The notes under the pieces: model-generated
Databases searched by the model: none
What the model was told of the DNA's origin: nothing
What the model saw: only the letters and a program-made list of their open reading frames with translations
Assembly: GCA_964558295.1 (NCBI GenBank)
Contig: CAZLDQ010000192.1
Location: forward strand, 1-11,028
DNA: 11,028 nucleotides
Source of the DNA: JBDKTH01 sp964558295
GTDB lineage: Bacteria > Planctomycetota > Planctomycetia > Pirellulales > Thermoguttaceae
Direction of reading: 5' to 3'
Position numbers and translations under genes: made by a program
In this document: piece after piece, positions 1 through 6,787 of the stretch
Numbering within the stretch: the first letter of the stretch is position 1
Layout of the letters: every line of letters begins with the position of its first letter

Positions 1-44
1 AGCGCCAGCCCCGCACGTTGGGAAGGTCGGCTTAGCGGACTTTT

Positions 45-164
45 TCAACGGGCTGTTAGCGCGCCGAGGTCAAAGCCGTCGGTCTCGGTCGACGCGGTGC
101 CGTTGGGCAGGGCCGCCGTTTTGATCAGGCTGGCATCCTGCACATTGAAACTGGTTCGGTCCAT
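45..164 (-). CDS. Capsid cement/decoration protein, Bbp16-like, N-terminal fragment (39 aa)
   Basis: This short frame starts at ATG (162-164) and stops at TGA (45-47). The peptide contains KTAALPNGTAS, then ETDGFDLG, which matches my memory of the N-terminus of Bbp16-like capsid cement (decoration) proteins found just downstream of phage major capsid genes. Such proteins bind the outside of the shell and stabilise it; they are normally over 100 residues, so this one is probably truncated. The stop lies in a GTTGAAAAAG string close to the window edge, where the sequence no longer looks like the family. A genuine premature stop, a frameshift, or disruption by a mobile-element end could explain it. 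It lies 68 bases downstream of the capsid gene on the same strand, as expected for this family. No strong ribosome binding site is visible; the triplet before the start is ACC. Identity is from a short stretch only. Confidence 0.5.
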   Translation of the reverse strand: MDRTSFNVQDASLIKTAALPNGTASTETDGFDLGALTAR

Positions 165-232
165 GGTGGTGATCTCGCTTGTGAGAGGGCAGGTGGAAGC
201 GTGGCTAGCTCGGGCTGGTGGAGGGCGGCCGA

Positions 233-1183
233 TCAGAGGGCCAGGGTTTCGGTGTTGACGATCGAGTCGGTGACGAAAATTGGAATCCGTTCGGCGCTGG
301 TGCCGTCGCCATTGGGGGCCCCTTCGACATCGGTGGGGATCGGCGCCGGCGTGCCGGTGGAATTGGTCGCCGTCCGGCTCTTTCGGAGCTGGTACAGACT
401 GCGACGCGACATATAGATCGCGTTCGGGCCCTTCCCGGACGGGAATTTGGCGAGGGCGTCGTAGATCAACGCGTCAGTGAGGCCCTTGTCGGTCGTGAGC
501 TTCTTGATTCGACATACGGAGTAGATCGAACCGACTTGCAGGCCTGGGCGCATGTAGAGTTCTTGCCGCAAGCCCGTGAAAGGGTTGCCGGCGGCGTCGG
601 TCAGGCGGCACTCAACCGGGTCGGTCACCTCGGCGCGGCCTCCCTGGCCCAAGACCCAACGCACGTCAAGCGGTCCCCAACGGACAAGCCAAACGCTCGT
701 GGCGACGTTGTCGGTAGTCCCTCCGGCGTCGACCACCATGTTGATGTCGTCGTGGCACTGCAGGAGGCCGGGGAAGCCCTTGGCTTTCCCGAAGGTGGCG
801 TGGGGGCCGTAGAAAAAAGCCTTGCCGAGAGCCTGCATACTTCCCTCGGTGATCCCCAGGGCCTCTTCGGCCAGGTAGGCCGCGGCGCCGTCCTCGTAGG
901 CGTCGGCGGCCGCCTTGTCGACCTCGAACTGCGGATTGAGCAAGTAGCACTCAACGAGGCGTTGCTCCCACGTGCTGCCGGCCACGGCCGTGCCTTCGTT
1001 CACATTGCGAAAGTTGACGGTCGGCACGCCGGTGCGGACCTTTTGCGGATAGTTCAGTCCCTTGATCGTGCGGGCCGCCCCAAGGCGGACCTCCGGCACG
1101 GCCTTGGAGGCTTCGTCAACCAGGCCGGCCGCGGCGTCGCTGCCGTTCATGCGGACGATGTCGAGGAGAGTAGGCAATCCCAT
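233..1183 (-). CDS. Major capsid protein (HK97-fold type)
   Basis: The product is a 316-residue major capsid protein that would form the icosahedral shell. Support comes from a sequence pattern I recognise from a widespread phage capsid family: a central SVWLVRWGP segment (about residues 163-171), a following aspartate-rich loop with VTDPVECRLTDAAG, then GLQVGSIYSVCRIKKL, and a C-terminal block describing residues that alternate short strands and loops. The N-terminus MGLPTLLDIVRMNGSD and the TVNFRNVNEGTAV segment also fit. The start ATG at 1181-1183 is preceded by CAGGAG about nine bases upstream, a good ribosome binding site. It follows the protease/scaffold gene by 67 bases and precedes the cement gene, the usual place for a capsid gene. 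It is unlike lambda gpE although the portal and protease order is lambda-like, so the head module is mosaic. The HK97 fold is inferred from the family, not seen. Confidence 0.85.
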   Translation of the reverse strand: MGLPTLLDIVRMNGSDAAAGLVDEASKAVPEVRLGAARTIKGLNYPQKVRTGVPTVNFRNVNEGTAVAGSTWEQRLVECYLLNPQFEVDKAAADAYEDGAAAYLAEEALGITEGSMQALGKAFFYGPHATFGKAKGFPGLLQCHDDINMVVDAGGTTDNVATSVWLVRWGPLDVRWVLGQGGRAEVTDPVECRLTDAAGNPFTGLRQELYMRPGLQVGSIYSVCRIKKLTTDKGLTDALIYDALAKFPSGKGPNAIYMSRRSLYQLRKSRTATNSTGTPAPIPTDVEGAPNGDGTSAERIPIFVTDSIVNTETLAL

Positions 1184-1250
1184 CTAAAACACTCCTGATG
1201 CTGTGGGTGGTTCCTAAAACGTGGGTGGTGCGGTGGATTGGGTCGCGGGC
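1184..1250 (-). repeat. Small direct repeats in the capsid gene leader
   Basis: The gap between the protease/scaffold stop and the capsid start holds two pairs of short direct repeats. GTGGGTGGT occurs at 1203-1211 and 1221-1229, and CTAAAAC at 1184-1190 and 1214-1220 (plus-strand reading). They could be a remnant of local duplication or a leader element for the highly expressed capsid gene. I see no hairpin with a T tract and no convincing promoter here. Confidence 0.3.
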
Positions 1251-1694
1251 TTACTTGGCCCCGGGCAGGTGTTCGGCGTTGTAGGCGGCCAGGGCGGCCA
1301 GGTTGTCGCCGAGGTTGGCGAACGTCTTCCGGCCGGCGACCTTCTTGTCGGGCTCGCCGTTTTGGAACTGGGCGGGCTCCTGCTCGCCGCGATCGACGGC
1401 GGCCAGACGCTGCCGGAGTTGGGCGTTCTCGGCCGCGAGCTGCTCAAGGTGTTTGTCCTTGGCGGCTTCGAAGCTCAAGCCATCGGCGTACCAGTCGGCA
1501 CCCTGGGGCCCGAAGGCGTTCATGTAGCGGCGGACCTCGGCCCGTGGGTCGGCGGACTGCTCGGTCGCCTCAGGGTTGGCCGGCGGGTCCTCGGCGGGCG
1601 GGGTGGCCGGGGTTTGGTCGGCCGGCTTCTCTTCCGGCTTCAGGTCGGCGGGGGCGTCGGTCGGGTCGGTGGGCGTGGCGGTGTCCTGGGACAT
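1251..1694 (-). CDS. Scaffold protein from internal in-frame start (Nu3-like, 147 aa)
   Basis: Inside the protease gene, codon 280 is an ATG (1692-1694) preceded by AAAGGAG with six bases between, in the codons for KGEG. That is as good a ribosome binding site as any in the window, which is unusual inside a coding frame. The resulting 147-residue protein begins MSQDTATPTD, runs through an acidic Pro-rich linker into a coiled-coil-like helix, and ends HLPGAK. In lambda, scaffold Nu3 is made in just this way from within gene C, and assembly proteins need far more scaffold than protease. Independent translation is inferred; the site is seen directly. Confidence 0.7.
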   Translation of the reverse strand: MSQDTATPTDPTDAPADLKPEEKPADQTPATPPAEDPPANPEATEQSADPRAEVRRYMNAFGPQGADWYADGLSFEAAKDKHLEQLAAENAQLRQRLAAVDRGEQEPAQFQNGEPDKKVAGRKTFANLGDNLAALAAYNAEHLPGAK

Positions 1695-2531
1695 GCCTTC
1701 TCCTTTCGGAACGATCTGGAGGCCGTGGTGGTCAAGGAAGCGGTGGACGAACTGGGAAACCCGGTCGGGGTCGACGTCCAGCGCGACAAGTGCGGGGGAC
1801 TGCTTGGAGAGGCCAAGACTGTAGGACAAGAGTGCGTCGGCCTCGGCGGCCATCTCCTGGCCACGGTGAAAGAGGCCGTTGGGGTTGGCGGCGGGGTCGT
1901 CGACCACGTCGTCGGCCAGGAGTTCGTGGAGGCGAACGTGCCACAGGCCGCGGGTGTTCTTCGGGTCGGGGCTCTTGAATTCCGACAGGTCCCAGACCTC
2001 GCGCACGCCCCAACCGTCGTTGACTTCGACGAGCTTGGCCCCGTGTTTGGTCATGAAGGCCTCTTCGGCCTCGATGTCTCGCAAAAAGACAATCGAGGTG
2101 CCGAAGGCGGTGGGATCCTCTTCAGCCAGGCCAAGCACGTAGCCGGCCAAGTCGCCATCGGGAGTTTCGCGGGCGGCCTGGGCAAGGTGGAGGTCGCCGC
2201 GGACCACGTCGCCGTCGATGCGACCGGCCTTCACACGGCCGAGAAACTTCCCCATCCCATCGGCCGAGAGTCCCGGGTGGGTGAAACGCGATTTGATGCC
2301 GCTTGGCGTGCCTTGGATCGCGGCGGCGGTCTGCCGCAGAAACTCCGCATCGATCCAATGCTCGTGGCCGAGGGCCTCGCCGCGGCTGACAATGGCCATG
2401 CCGCGGATGATGCCGGCGCTATAGTCGCCGCCTTCGCGGTCGATGGCGTTGGTGCCCTGGATGCCGCGGGAGGGCGTCGCGCGGAAGCGGTCGGGCTTGC
2501 GTCGCAAGATCTCACGGGGTGGTTTGGGCAT
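1251..2531 (-). CDS. Head maturation (prohead) protease with C-terminal scaffold domain
   Basis: The 426-residue product combines an N-terminal prohead protease (about residues 25-200) and a C-terminal scaffold region (280-426). The protease matches a family where KSRFTHPG (His85) and AFGTSIVF (Ser146) supply the likely catalytic His and Ser, resembling the herpesvirus/S78-type fold; the third residue cannot be assigned safely. The protease would trim scaffold and other head proteins during prohead maturation. The scaffold part is rich in Pro, Asp, Glu and Thr (about 283-333), then has a coiled-coil-like stretch around EQLAAENAQLRQRLAAV. The start ATG (2529-2531) has an AGGAGGAG ribosome binding site four bases upstream, and the gene overlaps the portal gene end by 20 bases. 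This is the same layout as lambda C/Nu3. The exact peptidase family is uncertain; head protease function is well supported by context. Confidence 0.82.
   Translation of the reverse strand: MPKPPREILRRKPDRFRATPSRGIQGTNAIDREGGDYSAGIIRGMAIVSRGEALGHEHWIDAEFLRQTAAAIQGTPSGIKSRFTHPGLSADGMGKFLGRVKAGRIDGDVVRGDLHLAQAARETPDGDLAGYVLGLAEEDPTAFGTSIVFLRDIEAEEAFMTKHGAKLVEVNDGWGVREVWDLSEFKSPDPKNTRGLWHVRLHELLADDVVDDPAANPNGLFHRGQEMAAEADALLSYSLGLSKQSPALVALDVDPDRVSQFVHRFLDHHGLQIVPKGEGMSQDTATPTDPTDAPADLKPEEKPADQTPATPPAEDPPANPEATEQSADPRAEVRRYMNAFGPQGADWYADGLSFEAAKDKHLEQLAAENAQLRQRLAAVDRGEQEPAQFQNGEPDKKVAGRKTFANLGDNLAALAAYNAEHLPGAK
1695..1706 (-). promoter_or_regulatory. Internal ribosome binding site for the nested scaffold
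   Basis: On the minus strand, GAAAGGAGAAGGC stands immediately before the ATG at 1694. AAAGGAG matches the anti-Shine-Dalgarno sequence closely and is six bases from the start. It decides that codon 280 of the protease gene can serve as a start. Confidence 0.65.
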
Positions 2532-3984
2532 TTTCTCCTCCTGGAATGGAGCCGGCTGGCGTGCCGGCGGGCGGTGAAACCGCGGGGCCTAGTTTCTTCC
2601 GGCGGTAAGCCTGGTAGTCGGCCTCCTCGTCCACCAGCTCGTAGGCGTCGGTGCCGTGCTGCTTGCAGACGCGGACCGTCGAGGTAAACCCTTTGGAAAC
2701 GGCTTCCCCGTCGGCCTTCACTTCCTTGAGGGGGTCGATCCAGGGAATGCCCTTATGGATCCATTCCCACGACAAATCGGCCACGGTGAGGCCGGGCGGA
2801 AGGACCAGGTCGCCATCGAGGACCCACAGGCCGATCCGCCAGGCGGTCAGGGCATCGAGCCATTCCTTGATGTCCTCGCGTTTCTCGCGGGCCGATTGGT
2901 CGTAGAGCAAGAGGTCCTGGCGGGTCGCCGAGTAGTTCGCTTTCGTGCAGTCGAAGAACGTATAGGGGATGTCCAGCGACCGCAGGGCAACCGCGATGCA
3001 CAGCTCGGAATAATCCTTGAACTGCGTGGAGGGATGGGCCGATTCGAGGAACTTGGCGTCGTCGCCCGGGTCGAGCTCCAACTTGATCGGGCCGCGACCA
3101 AAGTCGACCGAATAGCGTTCGGTTCCTTCGTCGGCCGTGCCGTCGCCGTCGGCATCCTGGCTGCCGTCGCTGGCAACCACTTCGCCGGCTGTGTCGTCGC
3201 GCTCGGAGAAGATCGCCAGGGCGAAAAGCTGCGTCACCTTGGCCTTGATCAGGGCATAATCGAGGGCCTCATAGGTGTCCTGCATCCGGTTGATGGCCGA
3301 GGCCAAGGGGCTAATGCCGCGGACTTGGTCGAGGCGGTCGTAGTAGGCCAGCGGCACAACATGGCGGGCAGGGAGCAGCCGGTCGAAGGTGAAGCCGTCG
3401 CCCACGGTGTTTCGGTTGTGGAGGGCATAGGCCACAGCCCGGCCGGCTTTGTCGACTTGGATGCCGTGCACCAGGTCCTCGGGGCGGACATGGTCGGGGA
3501 CGACGCCCATAAGCGGCGTGCGAACCCGGTCGCCCTCGATGCCCTGGACCTGGCCGCGGGCCAGCTTTAGGGTAAAGAAGTCACCGTCGATCGTGCGGCG
3601 GGCCTCGGCTAGGCGGGTAAAGCGGCGGCGGGAGTGGCGGCCAGCGGCGTCGAAGTTGGCGGCCTTGCTCCAGCGGGTCATCAAGCGTTCGAGCTGGTCG
3701 TCGATCGCCTGGCCGTTCTGCTTGGCCTGGAATTCGAAGCTGGAAACATAGTCCAAATGCTTCCGGATCATCCAGGCGGCAATTTCGTAATTGCGGTGGA
3801 TGTTGCGGGCCGTGGCCACCAGCTTTTTGCGGCCCGTGCTGTCGAGGTGCTTGTCCTCGGACAGGAGTTGGACCTTGGGCGGGCGGCGGCGTTTTTTGTC
3901 CTCGGTGGCGTCGTAGTCCGACCCAAAGCGGGTTGGGGCCAGGCCGCTCAAGAGTCGCCGGGTGGTGGCTAGAATTCCCGCCAT
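2512..3984 (-). CDS. Portal protein, lambda gpB-type (Phage_portal_2-like)
   Basis: The 490-residue product should form the dodecameric ring at one capsid vertex through which DNA enters and to which the tail attaches. Family marks visible in order: a basic N-terminus; a helical TARNIHRNYEIAAWMIRKHLDYV region (about 58-80); the GISPLASAINRMQDTYEALDYAL motif near 223-244, matching the lambda-portal 'G.SPLA..I' block; and a C-terminal ANYSATRQDLLLYDQSAREKR block (349-369), matching 'NYSS.R..LLE..R'. Between them, residues 261-290 are an acidic insertion with a DADGDGTADE loop. The C-terminus is Pro/Gly-rich. The gene starts at ATG 3982-3984, two bases after the gpW-like stop, with only a weak ribosome binding site, so translation is likely coupled. 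Its end overlaps the protease start by 20 bases. Length is close to lambda gpB (about 530). Confidence 0.92.
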   Translation of the reverse strand: MAGILATTRRLLSGLAPTRFGSDYDATEDKKRRRPPKVQLLSEDKHLDSTGRKKLVATARNIHRNYEIAAWMIRKHLDYVSSFEFQAKQNGQAIDDQLERLMTRWSKAANFDAAGRHSRRRFTRLAEARRTIDGDFFTLKLARGQVQGIEGDRVRTPLMGVVPDHVRPEDLVHGIQVDKAGRAVAYALHNRNTVGDGFTFDRLLPARHVVPLAYYDRLDQVRGISPLASAINRMQDTYEALDYALIKAKVTQLFALAIFSERDDTAGEVVASDGSQDADGDGTADEGTERYSVDFGRGPIKLELDPGDDAKFLESAHPSTQFKDYSELCIAVALRSLDIPYTFFDCTKANYSATRQDLLLYDQSAREKREDIKEWLDALTAWRIGLWVLDGDLVLPPGLTVADLSWEWIHKGIPWIDPLKEVKADGEAVSKGFTSTVRVCKQHGTDAYELVDEEADYQAYRRKKLGPAVSPPAGTPAGSIPGGENAQTTP

Positions 3985-3986
3985 GG

Positions 3987-4175
3987 TCAGAATCCACTCA
4001 GGTCGATGGAAGAGGACCGGGGCCGGCAGCGGTGGTCCTGCTGGCGGCGAAGTTGGGCCAGGCGGCGGCGGACCTCGGCAAGGTCGTACTCGACGCGAGT
4101 CCCGTCGGTTTGGACCGTGCGCGCGCCGGCGGCCAGGATGGCTTCGAGTTCGGCGATGTCTTCAGGCAATCCCAT
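3987..4175 (-). CDS. gpW-like head-tail joining protein (62 aa)
   Basis: The small product has an N-terminal helix (PEDIAELEAILAAG), a beta-hairpin-like TVQTDGTRVEYD segment (20-31) and a second helix (LAEVRRRLAQLRRQ). This helix-hairpin-helix arrangement with a 'Y-D-L-x2-V-R-R-R-L' pattern is characteristic of gpW-type connector proteins, which bind beneath the portal after packaging and provide the tail docking site. Its place between terminase genes and a lambda-type portal is the same as in lambda (A-W-B). Residues 48-62 (from about R49) form an extra basic/serine tail. The ATG at 4173-4175 has only GGTG upstream rather than a good ribosome binding site, and the start lies about ten bases after the T tract of a terminator. 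The next gene starts two bases after the stop. Confidence 0.72.
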   Translation of the reverse strand: MGLPEDIAELEAILAAGARTVQTDGTRVEYDLAEVRRRLAQLRRQQDHRCRPRSSSIDLSGF

Positions 4176-4184
4176 GGCACCAAC

Positions 4185-4219
4185 AAAAAAGCCGTGCGGG
4201 GTGTGCGGCCCCGCACGGC
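4185..4219 (-). terminator. Intrinsic terminator in front of the head genes
   Basis: Read on the minus strand, GCCGTGCGGGG pairs perfectly with CCCCGCACGGC across a seven-base loop, and is followed directly by six T residues (4185-4190). An 11-bp GC-rich stem plus T tract is a textbook Rho-independent terminator for transcripts coming from the terminase and zinc-ribbon genes. It ends only about ten bases before the gpW-like start, so it either closes the upstream unit or works as an attenuator for the head genes. Confidence 0.85.
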
Positions 4220-4314
4220 CTCCACCAAAGGTTTGCGGGCACTCGGCCCGAGCTAGTGTAACGAGGGGAGTCTACTGGTTGGCCGCGGCGCGGCTCAAGG
4301 GTCGGCCATCGAAT

Positions 4315-4338
4315 GTAGCGGTGGGGCCGCTACTTTTT
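4315..4338. terminator. Hairpin at the zinc-ribbon stop codon
   Basis: GTAGCGG (4315-4321) and CCGCTAC (4327-4333) form a 7-bp stem with a five-base loop; TTTTT follows on the plus strand (4334-4338). The zinc-ribbon stop codon (4330-4332) lies in the stem. In the plus direction it resembles a terminator that would stop antisense transcription; in the minus direction there is no T tract. The T run comes from lysine codons of the zinc-ribbon gene, so part of the resemblance may be chance. Confidence 0.4.
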
Positions 4339-4719
4339 GGCCTTGGGTTTCTTGGTACGGGCCGGACGGGCCGGTGTGTCGGTCGGCTCGGCTTCGTCGT
4401 TGTCATCGGCGAGGGCCTCGTCGTCTTCGTGGGGTTCGTCAAACGGCTCGGCGTCGTCGAGGGCCTCGGCCTGGTCGTGTTGGAGCTCGATCGTGGGACG
4501 AAATTCGTAGGTTACGATGGTGTAATGCTGGCCACAGGCCTTGCACCTTACGCGACGCCAAACAATGTGGTTATAGACGTGCCCGTCGCGTATGCCGTTG
4601 ATGTCGGCGTCGTTGGCGATGCGCAGGACCTCGTATTCGGTCGAGGAACAGGCCGGGCAGGCGGGCGGGACGTGGACAACAGCGGGGCGGTTGATGTTGG
4701 GGGGTCCTTTTCTGGACAT
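4330..4719 (-). CDS. Zinc-ribbon protein with acidic then basic tail (129 aa)
   Basis: Two CxxC knuckles are visible, CPAC (Cys21, Cys24) and CKAC (Cys59, Cys62), separated by 34 residues and predicted to bind one zinc ion. The spacing and the VRCKACGQHYTIVTYE ending recall zinc-ribbon regulators such as the Ogr/Delta family of late-gene activators, but the resemblance is general and no function can be fixed. Residues 84-114 are strongly acidic (many Asp/Glu), and the last 14 residues are Pro/Ala/Lys-rich (PARPARTKKPKAKK). This charge segregation is unusual for a zinc ribbon and could serve DNA mimicry, protein docking or simply be disordered. The ATG at 4717-4719 is preceded by AAAGGAG six bases upstream, a strong ribosome binding site, and lies 11 bases after the TerL stop. 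A longer in-frame extension into TerL was rejected. Confidence 0.65.
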   Translation of the reverse strand: MSRKGPPNINRPAVVHVPPACPACSSTEYEVLRIANDADINGIRDGHVYNHIVWRRVRCKACGQHYTIVTYEFRPTIELQHDQAEALDDAEPFDEPHEDDEALADDNDEAEPTDTPARPARTKKPKAKK

Positions 4720-4730
4720 GGCAGGCTCCT

Positions 4731-6782
4731 TTAGGAAAGGTAAGAGACTTTGCGGCGGCGGCGTTGGGGTTTGGGCGGGGCTTTGAGTTCGGCGAGGGTC
4801 ACGCCGCGCTCGCTTGCGGCGATGGCGGACCCAACGAAACAGTCCCACCAATGGTTATCCCGGCCTGGCTTGGCGTGCCATTCGTCGCCCTCGATCCCGT
4901 CCTCGATGACATGGGAGCGATCTTCGGCGGTGAAGTGGTCGGCCAGGCAGCGGTGGTCGCCGGCGAACAGGGAGAAACAGCCGCGCTCGCCCATCGGTGT
5001 GGCGAGGCGGCGGGCGAAAAAAGTCTTCCAATAGTTGGTATCGCAGAGGATGTGCCGGCCTTTGGCATCCTTGGCCAGGGCCGGGATTTTCCAGCCGATC
5101 CCCACGCGGTCGCCCTTGGCTTTGCGGCGCCAGGCGTGCGGACGTTTCGAGGGGCGGATCCCTTGGCCGTGACTGGGAAGCAACAGGCCGGCGTGGGTGC
5201 TGTGCCGGCAGAAACGGTAAACCAAGTCAGTCATTTCGCCCCAATTCGCGTCGATCATGAGGCGTTCCAGACGCAGGACGGCCCCGTCTTCGCGGCGGTA
5301 ATCGGTCGTGGCCAGGCGGCCGACCAGGGCCTCTAGGGCGGCGTAAATCTGACCTTCGAGCGTGGCCCGTTTGACCACGGATCCGATCGGCCGGCGGGCG
5401 TCGGCCAAGGTGAAATAGGGGCGGTGCTGATCGGGCCAGGTGCCGTAGTCGATCGCGTAGCCTTCGAAGTCGTCGGCCCAGGCGGACACGGCGTAGTAGA
5501 GGAGCTGGCCTTGGACGTCGATGTAGGCGGTCAGACGCGACGCGTCGGAGGGGATCTCGCCCCGTTTACGGTTGGTGGCCTTGGCGATGACCTGGTCGGC
5601 GGTGAGTTGGGGCGTTGTGTTCGCCTTGGGAACCGGCTCGTTTTGGTACTCGGCGGCAAAGGTGACCGGGTCGCGCAGGCGGAGGTTGTAGGCGTGTTGG
5701 AGGGCGGAGAGCTCGCTCGCCGGGTCGTAGCGGGATTCCCAGGCGACGCGGGCCCCGGCGTCCATCTCGGCGCGATGCTGGCGGTAGAACTCGGTGGCGT
5801 CGCTGCCGTCGCCCCCGTTCATCAGGCTTTCGGCGCGAATCCGCGCGTATTCGTCCCACAAGCGTTCATGGGTCGGCCACGCGTACACCAGTTTGGTGAT
5901 CCGGCCTTGCCAGTCTGGGTTTTGCTTGCGGTCGAGAAGCTGGTCGGCCATGTCGTCCTTTTCGACGATCGTACATGGCACGATGACGCTAGGCCGCTTG
6001 CCAGGGCCGGCCAGACCGAGGACCGCCCCCTTAAGGATCGCCATGCGTTGGGCACATTGGGCCGGGCTGCGGGCCGATTGGTCGGTCTGCGGATCGTCGG
6101 CGATCACGAGCGACGGGCGGATCCGGCGGCCGTCGGGTAGGGTCCGGGTGGCCCCGCGGATGTTGCCGGTGAGGCCTGCCACTTGGATCGTGGCGCCGCT
6201 GGCCAGGCTGCCGGGGATCATGGGCAGGCTGATCGATTCGGCGGACCATTCGATATAGGTCGGATTGCCGCGGTAGAGTTGGCCGACGGCCCGGCGGGAC
6301 TGTCTCTCAAGGCACCGGATGGGGTAGCAGACTTCGGGCCAGTCCTCAAGAAGCAGGTCGTTGGTAAAAAGCTCCGTCTTGATGTTGTGCAGGAGTTTGA
6401 GCGCGGCCGGCTCGGCGTTGGCGATCAGGAAAATGTAAAGGTGCAGGCCGAGGAGGATCGAGCGAATACAGGCAGTTTCACAAAGGGCCGTTTTTCCGGT
6501 TCCGCGGGGCATGGCAAAGGCTTTGAGCCCTCCGTAGCGAATGGCATATTCGAGGTCGTTGGCGGCTTCGTAATGGTCGGGGCTGAAGGGGAGCGAATAG
6601 GTCAGGGGAAAGTAGGTCCGGGCCATGAAGGCAAAGTCGCGGGTGGCCTCCATGCGTCGCTCCAGGTCGCGGATCGGCGGAATGGGGCCAATGTCCCGCG
6701 CGCTGCGGCTGATATCGGCGCTGCGGCGAGTGGCTCGCTGCTTGGTGCGTTCGTAGGCATCGCGGGCCGTCTTACGTTTCAC
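4731..6782 (-). CDS. Terminase large subunit (ATPase/nuclease)
   Basis: The 683-residue product is the DNA-packaging motor: an N-terminal ATPase that translocates DNA through the portal and a C-terminal nuclease that cuts concatemers. Walker A is MPRGTGKTAL (residues 91-100, Lys97). Walker B is LVIADDP (225-231), with an Asp-Asp pair where many families have Asp-Glu. A coupling-type segment VPCTIVEKDDMADQLL follows at 268-283. FAAEYQNEP (375-383) is a typical TerL linker. Candidate RNase H-fold metal ligands are Asp422 (YIDVQ), Asp511 (MIDANWG) and Asp647 (HWWDCFV). I cannot say which TerL subfamily it is; it is not clearly lambda A. It starts at GTG (6780-6782), five bases after the kinase-TerS stop, with no strong ribosome binding site, so coupling is probable. 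A start at Met44 would leave Walker A intact, but the basic N-terminus looks coding. Confidence 0.93.
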   Translation of the reverse strand: MKRKTARDAYERTKQRATRRSADISRSARDIGPIPPIRDLERRMEATRDFAFMARTYFPLTYSLPFSPDHYEAANDLEYAIRYGGLKAFAMPRGTGKTALCETACIRSILLGLHLYIFLIANAEPAALKLLHNIKTELFTNDLLLEDWPEVCYPIRCLERQSRRAVGQLYRGNPTYIEWSAESISLPMIPGSLASGATIQVAGLTGNIRGATRTLPDGRRIRPSLVIADDPQTDQSARSPAQCAQRMAILKGAVLGLAGPGKRPSVIVPCTIVEKDDMADQLLDRKQNPDWQGRITKLVYAWPTHERLWDEYARIRAESLMNGGDGSDATEFYRQHRAEMDAGARVAWESRYDPASELSALQHAYNLRLRDPVTFAAEYQNEPVPKANTTPQLTADQVIAKATNRKRGEIPSDASRLTAYIDVQGQLLYYAVSAWADDFEGYAIDYGTWPDQHRPYFTLADARRPIGSVVKRATLEGQIYAALEALVGRLATTDYRREDGAVLRLERLMIDANWGEMTDLVYRFCRHSTHAGLLLPSHGQGIRPSKRPHAWRRKAKGDRVGIGWKIPALAKDAKGRHILCDTNYWKTFFARRLATPMGERGCFSLFAGDHRCLADHFTAEDRSHVIEDGIEGDEWHAKPGRDNHWWDCFVGSAIAASERGVTLAELKAPPKPQRRRRKVSYLS

Positions 6783-6787
6783 GTTGT

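Noticed and set aside
218..1198. Long plus-strand frame opposite the capsid gene
   Set aside because: It is the antisense shadow of the capsid gene; GC-rich codon bias keeps the opposite frame open. Product has no recognisable fold.
1221..2687. Long plus-strand frame of 488 codons opposite the protease gene
   Set aside because: Antisense shadow, Gly/Val-rich with no family match, and the minus-strand gene has clear protease motifs and ribosome binding sites.
2656..3570. Plus-strand frame opposite the portal
   Set aside because: Antisense shadow of a clear lambda-type portal.
4764..6140. Plus-strand frames opposite TerL (4764-5336 and 5424-6140)
   Set aside because: Antisense shadows of TerL; no family features.
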